Source: Rhizobium tibeticum (GTDB lineage Bacteria; Pseudomonadota; Alphaproteobacteria; Rhizobiales; Rhizobiaceae). From it: a stretch of 64,000 nt of DNA. The notes beneath the pieces were generated by a model. The model was not told where the DNA came from, ran no database searches, and saw only the letters and a program-made list of their open reading frames with translations. Position numbers and translations under genes: made by a program. This document shows positions 9,386-15,702 of this stretch, one piece after another. The stretch covers positions 60,807-124,806 of the forward strand of contig NZ_FOCV01000020.1 of NCBI RefSeq assembly GCF_900110205.1. The letters run 5' to 3'. Within the stretch, counting starts at the first letter, position 1. Each line of letters begins with the position of its first letter.

Positions 9386-10467
9386 GACGACGAGAACACC
9401 GAAACAATTATCGTCAGCAGCGCCGCGATTTCGAGAGAGCCGGCGTTGAGTTCGCTGAGCCGCACGCTTTCCACCACGAGGAAGCGGGAACCCTGATAAT
9501 CGATGCCGCGGACATAGGCCCGCGCCAAGCCATCGGCACGATCGAAGTCGTCGACCGTCATACCCTTCGCCAAAAGCGCGTCCTTGGCGAATGTGAAAGG
9601 CGCGGTATCGAGCGTAACGAGCTGGCCCGTGGCGTTCACGCCGATGGCCGAGCCGCCATCCGAGATGATCGCCGCCTGTGCTGTGCTGCCGGCGACAATT
9701 CCCTTGGCGAGAATGCCGGTGATGATGTCCTCACGCACCTTAAAGAGCATTACACCCTTCGCGCCACCAAGCTTGACGATCGGCACGGCATAGAAGATTG
9801 CCGACTTGCCGCTCGCCGCGTCGACGCGAAGGCCGGAAAAGCCCGTCGGCGCGGAATCGTCTGTCGCCTTGGCCGTGTTCTCGATTGCCTTGGCGAAGGC
9901 GAGACCGGCGCCGGTCGACTTCCATGCGTCGGTCTTCAGATTTTCAGCGAAATCGTCGTTCTTTCGGTAGGAGTAGAGAACGTTGCCATCGAGATCGGTA
10001 ATCAGCAGGTCGCTGAAGGCGGTGTTCTCGAGATCACGGGCCACCTCGCTCTGCGTCGTCTCATGGTTGGAATAGTAGAAGCCGCTTGGCGCCTCCGGCT
10101 TCATCAACTTCTCGCGTTGGTCGGCCGGGTTCGGATTGTTGGTGATGAACACCTTCTTCAATTCCGCCCGAGCATCGCCCGACGTCTTCTCGATGGTCTT
10201 CCAGCCGCTTTTCAGGCTTGTGATCGACATTTGCAGCGCTTCGATGCGCGCAATCGAGTTCGCCTGGTTTTCCAGCTGCTCAAGCTGATCCTGCAGCATG
10301 TCGCCGCGGAAGATCAGGACGCTTTCCTTTGCCTTGAGGGCCTGTTCGCCGGAAATGCGGCTGCTGGCGAAGTAAGCGAGGACGTTGATGACCGCGATCG
10401 ACAGTGCGGTCAGCAGAATGAAGGTGGCAATGACCTTGAAGGACAGGGATTGAAATCTCTGAACCAT
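9364..10467 (-). pseudogene. Methyl-accepting chemotaxis protein, N-terminal sensor part of the same frameshifted gene
   Basis: This 367-residue frame has a first membrane helix (about residues 10-32) and a large periplasmic sensor region (about 33-340). The second helix starts at LEIAALLTIIVSVF and runs into out-of-frame SSSWPWRPG and a stop. Skipping to the neighbouring frame continues the helix as GVLVVMAVATWVITKRL, and then HAMP and signalling domains follow. Joined, the two parts give an ordinary chemoreceptor of about 770 residues. The break is one base short around 9398-9406 on the minus strand. The gene is divergent from ruvC. Confidence 0.85.
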
Positions 10468-10651
10468 GAACGATGAACCCTTCCGGAACGGCCCTTACCG
10501 GCAGGACGCGGAAACGCCCTGCCGACTGACCTGAAAACAGAGCACGGGAGCCTTGCCTTCTCAGGAAGGGAGCTCCTCTGGCATTTTATGGATCAAAACT
10601 CGGCTACGGAGCTTAAATTGCCGTAAACGGCCGCCCTGAAAAACAAGCAAT

Positions 10652-10666
10652 GTTTTTGTTTTGTTC
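10652..10666 (+). promoter_or_regulatory. Possible LexA (SOS) box upstream of ruvC
   Basis: GTTT, seven bases, then GTTC matches the alphaproteobacterial LexA site GTTC-N7-GTTC with one mismatch. It lies 43 bases before the ruvC ATG. The region is T-rich, so chance is possible. Confidence 0.3.
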
Positions 10667-10709
10667 ACTTATCGATGGCAGTTATTTCACGAGTGCAATA
10701 GGGTGAAGC

Positions 10710-11222
10710 ATGCAAAATACGATTCGCATCATCGGCGTTGATCCGGGCCTGCGCCGCACCGGTTGGGGAATTATCGACACGCTCGGCAATTCCCTGCGCT
10801 TCGTCGCCTCCGGGACGGTCACCTCGGACGGCGACATGGACCTCGCCTCGCGCCTTTGCCAACTGCACGACGGCCTGGCGGACGTCGTGCATAGCTATAA
10901 GCCGGATGAGGCTGCAGTCGAACAAACCTTCGTCAACAAGGATGCCGTGGCGACACTGAAACTCGGCCAGGCCCGCGGTATTGCCATGCTGGTGCCTGCC
11001 CGTGCCGGATTGCCGGTCGCAGAATACGCTCCAAACGCCGTCAAGAAGGCCGTGATCGGCGTTGGCCACGGCGAGAAGAAACAAATCCACATGATGCTGA
11101 AGATCCTGATGCCGAAAGTCGAGTTCAAGGGCGACGACGCCGCCGACGCGCTGGCGATCGCCATCTGCCACGCCCACAACCGCGGCAGCAGTCGCATACG
11201 GCAGGCAGCGCTTGCAGGATAA
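10710..11222 (+). CDS. ruvC: Crossover junction endodeoxyribonuclease RuvC
   Basis: This is a 170-residue RuvC, the dimeric nuclease that cuts Holliday junctions during recombinational repair. The catalytic acids are visible: D11 in IGVDPG, E71 in VEQTF, and the D143/D146 pair in GDDAADALAIA. Length and motifs are normal. ruvA and ruvB follow on the same strand, but they are separated from ruvC by a toxin-antitoxin pair that begins 55 bp after the ruvC stop. An imperfect LexA-type site lies upstream. Confidence 0.96.
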   Translation: MQNTIRIIGVDPGLRRTGWGIIDTLGNSLRFVASGTVTSDGDMDLASRLCQLHDGLADVVHSYKPDEAAVEQTFVNKDAVATLKLGQARGIAMLVPARAGLPVAEYAPNAVKKAVIGVGHGEKKQIHMMLKILMPKVEFKGDDAADALAIAICHAHNRGSSRIRQAALAG

Positions 11223-11229
11223 CCTGTTC

Positions 11230-11275
11230 TTGACTTGTTCTCATCGCATGATAAGTAATACCGGAGAGGTATTAC
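11230..11275 (+). promoter_or_regulatory. Probable autoregulatory promoter/operator of the VapB/VapC-type pair
   Basis: A perfect 8-bp inverted repeat, GTAATACC (11255-11262) and GGTATTAC (11268-11275), is separated by GGAGA. It directly precedes and overlaps the ribosome site of the antitoxin TTG start. A good -35 element, TTGACT, lies at 11230-11235; the -10 is weak. AbrB-like antitoxins commonly bind such palindromes in their own promoters. Confidence 0.6.
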
Positions 11276-11277
11276 CA

Positions 11278-11541
11278 TTGCGCGTGACTGAAAAGGGCCA
11301 GGTGACTATCCCAAAGGACATCCGCGACCGATTGAATATCGGCCCTGGATCGGAAGTGGATTTCATTGCCGACGACAAGGGGGCCAGGCTGGTTGTCGTC
11401 GCCGATGGCAGATCAGTATCCGAGGCCGACTTCGAAACCTGGCTGAGAAGCGTTTCGGGGACGTTCGACACCGGTGGCATGACTGCGGACGAGTATATCG
11501 AATGGCTTAGGGGACCGCGCGATGACCTCGGTCCTCGTTGA
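11278..11541 (+). CDS. vapB: AbrB/MazE-type antitoxin (VapB-like)
   Basis: This 87-residue protein starts at a TTG with a well-placed AGAGG site. Its N-terminus RVTEKGQVTIPKDIRDRL is the swapped-hairpin AbrB/SpoVT DNA-binding domain. The C-terminal half (about residues 50-87), with SEADFETWL and MTADEYIEWLRG, is the expected toxin-neutralising tail. An ATG 30 bp upstream is in frame but would place the operator palindrome inside the gene. The stop overlaps the toxin gene by 20 bp, so the two are co-translated. It sits between ruvC and ruvA. Confidence 0.88.
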   Translation: MRVTEKGQVTIPKDIRDRLNIGPGSEVDFIADDKGARLVVVADGRSVSEADFETWLRSVSGTFDTGGMTADEYIEWLRGPRDDLGPR

Positions 11542-11938
11542 CACCAACGTCTTCATCGACGTGTTCGGTCCGCAGACACGTTTCAAGGAATGGTCTTCCG
11601 AGATGATCCTGCGGCTCAGGCCGCAGGCACGGTTCATTCTGACACCGATCGTCTGGGCCGAATTGGCGAGCATGGCGCCAAGCGAAGACGAACTGATGTT
11701 CATGCTGGCGCGTCTCAATCTGGTGCGCGAGGCCTTGCCATTTTCCGCGGCCTACCATGCTGGAATGGCCCATTTCGCCTATCGCCGAGCTGGTGGCCTG
11801 CGCGAGCGAACACTGCCGGACTTCCTGATCGGGGCGCACGCATCGGTGCGTTCGCACCGCCTGCTGACACGCGATGCCGAGCGCTATCGCGCCTACTTCC
11901 CCTCGCTCGACATCATCTCCCCTGAAACCCATTCCTGA
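11522..11938 (+). CDS. vapC: PIN-domain ribonuclease toxin (VapC-like)
   Basis: This 138-residue PIN-domain protein has the four expected acidic active-site residues: D7 (LVDTNVFID), E47 (VWAELAS), D100 (LPDFLIGAHA) and D118 (LLTRDAERY). PIN toxins cleave RNA, often tRNA or rRNA, when freed from the antitoxin. The gene overlaps the antitoxin and ends 13 bp before ruvA, so ruvA and ruvB are probably read in part from the same transcript. The active site looks intact. Its insertion into the ruv series is the odd point. Confidence 0.88.
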   Translation: MTSVLVDTNVFIDVFGPQTRFKEWSSEMILRLRPQARFILTPIVWAELASMAPSEDELMFMLARLNLVREALPFSAAYHAGMAHFAYRRAGGLRERTLPDFLIGAHASVRSHRLLTRDAERYRAYFPSLDIISPETHS

Positions 11939-11951
11939 CGGACTTCCATTT

Positions 11952-12569
11952 ATGATCGGCAAGCTCAAAGGCACCATCGATGAAATCGGCGACGATTATG
12001 TGCTCGTCGACGTCCACGGCATCTGCTACGTCGCCTTCTGCTCGGCCCGCACCCTGTCGCGGCTGGGCTCTGTTGGCGAGGCCTGCGTGCTTTTCATCGA
12101 AACCTACGTTCGTGAAGACCAGCTGAAGCTCTTCGGCTTTATGACTGCCCTGGAGCGCGAGTGGTTCAACCTCCTGCAAAGCGTTCAGGGCGTCGGTGCG
12201 AAGGTGGCTCTCGCCGTGCTTTCAACGCTGCCGCCGAGCGAACTTGCGACCGCCATCGCGCTGCAGGATCGCACGGCCGTCTCGCGTGCCCAAGGTGTTG
12301 GCCCCAAGGTTGCTGTGCGCATCGTCACCGAACTCAAGAACAAGGCGCCGGCCTTGGCGGGAGAAGCGGCCGGCACCATCGGCCTCAAACAGGAGCTCGG
12401 CGAAGGTGTTGCCGCGGCTCCGGTTGCCGATGCGGTATCCGCGCTGACAAATCTCGGCTATTCGCGTGATCAGGCTGCCAATGCCGTTGCGGCAGCAATG
12501 AAGACCGCCGGTGAAGGCGCCGATAGCGCCAGGCTGATCCGACTCGGGTTGAAGGAATTGGCTCGCTGA
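11952..12569 (+). CDS. ruvA: Holliday junction branch migration protein RuvA
   Basis: This is a 205-residue RuvA, starting MIGKLKGTIDEIGDDYVLVDV. The OB fold fills about residues 1-64. The helix-hairpin-helix pair (SVQGVGAKVALAVLSTL and AQGVGPKVAVRIVTELK) lies at about 75-135, and the RuvB-binding domain III (YSRDQAANAVAAAM) at the C-terminus. RuvA tetramers hold the Holliday junction for the RuvB motor. The gene starts 13 bp after the vapC stop and has only a weak ribosome site of its own, so coupling with the toxin gene is likely. Confidence 0.96.
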   Translation: MIGKLKGTIDEIGDDYVLVDVHGICYVAFCSARTLSRLGSVGEACVLFIETYVREDQLKLFGFMTALEREWFNLLQSVQGVGAKVALAVLSTLPPSELATAIALQDRTAVSRAQGVGPKVAVRIVTELKNKAPALAGEAAGTIGLKQELGEGVAAAPVADAVSALTNLGYSRDQAANAVAAAMKTAGEGADSARLIRLGLKELAR

Positions 12570-12647
12570 TCCATCTGCCCGGGCGGGTGCCAAAGCCGCC
12601 CGCTTGGTGTATTGGTCGCGAGCGTTTGAAGATTGGGAAATGCCAGC

Positions 12648-13688
12648 ATGAGTGAAGCCGCGCGCCTGATATCCTCGCAAAAGCGAGGCGAAGACCTGGA
12701 TGTGACGCTGCGGCCGCAATCGCTTGACGAGTTCACCGGCCAGGCGGAGGCGCGCGCGAACCTGAAGGTCTTCATCGAGGCTGCGAAGAACCGTGGTGAA
12801 GCGCTCGACCACGTGCTTTTCGTCGGCCCACCCGGGCTCGGCAAGACGACGCTCGCGCAGATCATGGCGAAGGAACTCGGCGTCAATTTCCGCTCGACCT
12901 CCGGCCCGGTTATCGCCAAGGCAGGCGATCTTGCCGCCCTTCTGACCAATCTCGAAGAGCGTGACGTGCTCTTCATCGACGAAATCCACCGGCTCAACCC
13001 GGCTGTCGAAGAAATCCTCTATCCCGCAATGGAGGATTTTCAGCTCGACCTTATCATCGGCGAGGGCCCCGCAGCGCGCTCGGTCAAGATCGACCTGTCG
13101 AAGTTCACCCTCGTTGCCGCGACGACGCGCCTTGGCCTGCTGACCACGCCGCTGCGTGACCGCTTTGGCATTCCCGTCCGTCTGAGCTTCTACACCGTCG
13201 AGGAACTGGAACTGATCGTTCGTCGTGGCGCACGCCTGATGAACCTTCCCATGACCGACGAGGGCGCGCGAGAAATTGCCCGGCGAGCCCGCGGCACGCC
13301 ACGCATTGCCGGTCGCCTGCTGCGCCGGGTGCGCGATTTTGCTGAAGTGGCCAAGGCCGAGGCTGTCACCCGCGAGATCGCCGACGAGGCGCTGACACGG
13401 CTCCTCGTCGACAATATGGGCCTCGATCAGCTCGACAAGCGTTATCTCAGCATGATCGCGGTCAATTTCGGCGGCGGCCCCGTCGGTATCGAAACCATCG
13501 CCGCAGGCCTTTCCGAGCCGCGCGATGCGATCGAGGACATCATCGAGCCCTATATGATACAGCAGGGTTTCATCCAGCGTACTCCGCGCGGCCGCGTCCT
13601 GACCGCGACGGCCTGGAAGCATCTTGGCATGCAGCCTCCCAAGGATCTCGAGGCCGCACAGTTTCGCTTGTTCCAGGAAGACGACTGA
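12648..13688 (+). CDS. ruvB: Holliday junction branch migration DNA helicase RuvB
   Basis: This is a 346-residue RuvB AAA+ motor. Walker A is GPPGLGKTT (residues 60-68) and Walker B is LFIDEIHR (D111, E112). The arginine-rich sensor region RRARGTPRIAGRLLRRVRDF and a C-terminal winged helix (YMIQQGFIQRTPRGRVLT) follow. It drives branch migration with RuvA. It lies 78 bp after ruvA, with a GC-rich hairpin between them. The ATG at 12648 matches the family start; an upstream TTG is less likely. Confidence 0.96.
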   Translation: MSEAARLISSQKRGEDLDVTLRPQSLDEFTGQAEARANLKVFIEAAKNRGEALDHVLFVGPPGLGKTTLAQIMAKELGVNFRSTSGPVIAKAGDLAALLTNLEERDVLFIDEIHRLNPAVEEILYPAMEDFQLDLIIGEGPAARSVKIDLSKFTLVAATTRLGLLTTPLRDRFGIPVRLSFYTVEELELIVRRGARLMNLPMTDEGAREIARRARGTPRIAGRLLRRVRDFAEVAKAEAVTREIADEALTRLLVDNMGLDQLDKRYLSMIAVNFGGGPVGIETIAAGLSEPRDAIEDIIEPYMIQQGFIQRTPRGRVLTATAWKHLGMQPPKDLEAAQFRLFQEDD

Positions 13689-13735
13689 GGCCTGCGGAGC
13701 TATTCGGGTGGCGCGCCAAGAATGGGAGTTATCTG

Positions 13736-14299
13736 ATGCCGACGTTCGACCCGTGCAGGACCGTGCGCAAGCTCGCCTACAACAACGCGCTTGCAAACCA
13801 CCGGCTGCATGACGCTTGCGGCCGGTTGATGCCCGGGGAGTTCGAGGCTGTTCGATCAAGTTTCTTTCCGTCGATCAAGGCAACGCTCAACCACAGTCTG
13901 ACGGTCGACTGGTTTTACGTTGATGCGCTGGAAGGCGGCACATTGGGGCCGTCGGCCTGGGACATAGAGGAGCCGTTCAACGACATCGCAACGCTTGCGA
14001 CCGAACAGGCCAAAGTCGATCGCCGGCTGGTCGCACTCTGCGAAGCGGCGAGCCCGGAAAAGCTGGCGTCGGTGACCGAGATCCATCGCACCGAACGCAT
14101 CCAGCGCGAGCGGATGGAAGACGTTTTGAACCATCTGTTCCAGCACCAGACACATCACCGCGGTCAGGTTCACGCGATGTTGGCGGGAACGAGCGTGCGC
14201 CCGCCACAGCTCGATGAATTCATCGTCGCAGACGACAGTCGCTTCCGGAGCGGCGATATCGCCGCCCTCGGCTGGAGTGAAGACGACTTGATGCGCTAG
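13736..14299 (+). CDS. DinB family protein (four-helix metal-binding fold)
   Basis: This 187-residue protein belongs to the DinB/YfiT-like family. The three metal-binding histidines are visible: H53 (TLNHSLTVDWFY), and H137 and H141 in FQHQTHHRGQVH. The family covers thiol-transferase and damage-inducible proteins with a bundle of four helices; the reaction of this member is unknown. The gene follows ruvB by 47 bp on the same strand and could be in the same operon. It ends close to the acvB 3' end, with which it converges. Confidence 0.85.
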   Translation: MPTFDPCRTVRKLAYNNALANHRLHDACGRLMPGEFEAVRSSFFPSIKATLNHSLTVDWFYVDALEGGTLGPSAWDIEEPFNDIATLATEQAKVDRRLVALCEAASPEKLASVTEIHRTERIQRERMEDVLNHLFQHQTHHRGQVHAMLAGTSVRPPQLDEFIVADDSRFRSGDIAALGWSEDDLMR

Positions 14300-14322
14300 A
14301 ACTTTAAGGCGTGCGACGCGCC

Positions 14323-15702
14323 CTAGTCCTGCAGTCGCGTCTTCAGCCCGTCGATGATCGTCTTGGTCAAGAGGTCATAGTTCTCATCGAAGTGGTGATC
14401 GCCGGCAAGTGCGATCACATCGACACCGCTGTCCTTGAGGTCAGGGCAAGCCACCTCGTCGTCATCCTCCTTGCCGTAGATGCACTGGACGATCTTCGGA
14501 TCGAGCTTCTTCAGGTCATCAACCGGGTCGCCACCGGCACCTTCCGTCTTCTGGCCGAGCCAGCCCATGACTGAGATCTGGTAATCGACCTCGTGCGAGA
14601 GGGACAGCAGCGACATCTGCGTGACAGCTGCCTTGGCGGCTGGCTTCAGTCGCGAATAGGCGGCAGGCACGACGTCGGCGCCGAAGGAATAGCCGATGAG
14701 CAGAACGTGCTTCACCTTCCACTGCTTTCGATAAAGCTCGATAATCTTGCCGAGATCGTCGGCCGTTTGCTGCGGCTCCCGTTCCGACCAGAAATAATGA
14801 AGCGAGTCGACGCCGACCACAGGAATGCCCTGTTTCTGAAGCGAGGCACCAACCTCCTTGTCGATGTCGCGCCAGCCGCCGTCACCGGAAAAGATGACCG
14901 CCATCGTGTCGAAGGCCGGCTTGGCATCCAGAATGGTGAGCGGCAGGCCGAGCGGATTGTCGGCACTGCCGGAAGCGTCGATCAGGTCCGAGAGCGTGTC
15001 GCCGAGCGTCGTTGGTGCATTGTCCGCGGAGTCGCGGATCTCGATGTCGGAATGCTGCTTCTTGAGCTCCTCGACATGGGCGCGCCCGTCCCTGCTTGCT
15101 GAGGCCGTGAACGACGCGATGATCGGGTCCGGCAGCGATGTATCGCTAAGCCCATAGATCATGCGATCGCCGACCGTCTGCTTCTTCGCCGGCGTGCAGA
15201 GCTCCTTGGTAAGCGGGATGCCGGCAACCGGATCGATCGCCAAGGTCTGGCCGATGGTCGCATCCGGGGTCTGTGCAGCAATCGCCAGTGCCAGCGCGCC
15301 ACCCTCGCCGACGCCGGCAACGATCGGTAGATGGTATGCGCTGTTGCCCGCCGCGCGCTGGACCTGCTGGCTCAGCGATTCGATATCGGACACCATATAG
15401 ATGCAGCCGTCATTCTGACTGACGTCGTAGTTTCTGAGCGCATCCATATAGGACGCGAAGTCGATGCCGATGACGACGGTCCCTTGTTCGACAAGCCGGT
15501 CGGCCTCCGCCTTCTCGTTGTCGCCCCAGCCGGCGCCATCCGATATCAGCACGACGGCCCCTTTCACGTCACCGTCGGGAAGGAAGATGTGTGGTGAAGG
15601 AATAAGCCCGGTTTCGAAGCTCTGCGTCGTCTCGGTCGCCGCCATTGCCGCCGGAACGAACAGTGACAGGGCGCAGGCGGCTGCAAGAAGGTGTCTTTTC
15701 AT
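14323..15702 (-). CDS. acvB: AcvB/VirJ family protein, lysyl-phosphatidylglycerol hydrolase type (AtvA)
   Basis: This 459-residue exported protein has a signal peptide (MKRHLLAAACALSLFVPAAMA) and two alpha/beta-hydrolase-like domains. The N-terminal one keeps only a degenerate nucleophile elbow (GVGEGGA). The C-terminal one has GYSFGAD, an acidic residue near GKEDDDEVACP, and the histidine in AGDHHFDE. In Rhizobium tropici and Agrobacterium the homologues AtvA/AcvB hydrolyse lysyl-phosphatidylglycerol. The start overlaps the mprF stop: either the ATG at 15705 or the better-spaced ATG at 15702 is used. Both genes form the lpiA-acvB operon. Confidence 0.92.
   Translation of the reverse strand: MKRHLLAAACALSLFVPAAMAATETTQSFETGLIPSPHIFLPDGDVKGAVVLISDGAGWGDNEKAEADRLVEQGTVVIGIDFASYMDALRNYDVSQNDGCIYMVSDIESLSQQVQRAAGNSAYHLPIVAGVGEGGALALAIAAQTPDATIGQTLAIDPVAGIPLTKELCTPAKKQTVGDRMIYGLSDTSLPDPIIASFTASASRDGRAHVEELKKQHSDIEIRDSADNAPTTLGDTLSDLIDASGSADNPLGLPLTILDAKPAFDTMAVIFSGDGGWRDIDKEVGASLQKQGIPVVGVDSLHYFWSEREPQQTADDLGKIIELYRKQWKVKHVLLIGYSFGADVVPAAYSRLKPAAKAAVTQMSLLSLSHEVDYQISVMGWLGQKTEGAGGDPVDDLKKLDPKIVQCIYGKEDDDEVACPDLKDSGVDVIALAGDHHFDENYDLLTKTIIDGLKTRLQD

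Noticed and set aside
12580..12602. Hairpin between ruvA and ruvB as a terminator
   Set aside because: The CGGGCGG/CCGCCCG stem is good but there is no T run, and ruvA and ruvB are expected to be co-transcribed.
12222..13859. A long antisense frame over ruvA and ruvB
   Set aside because: It is a shadow of two well-conserved genes. No ribosome site or family motif.
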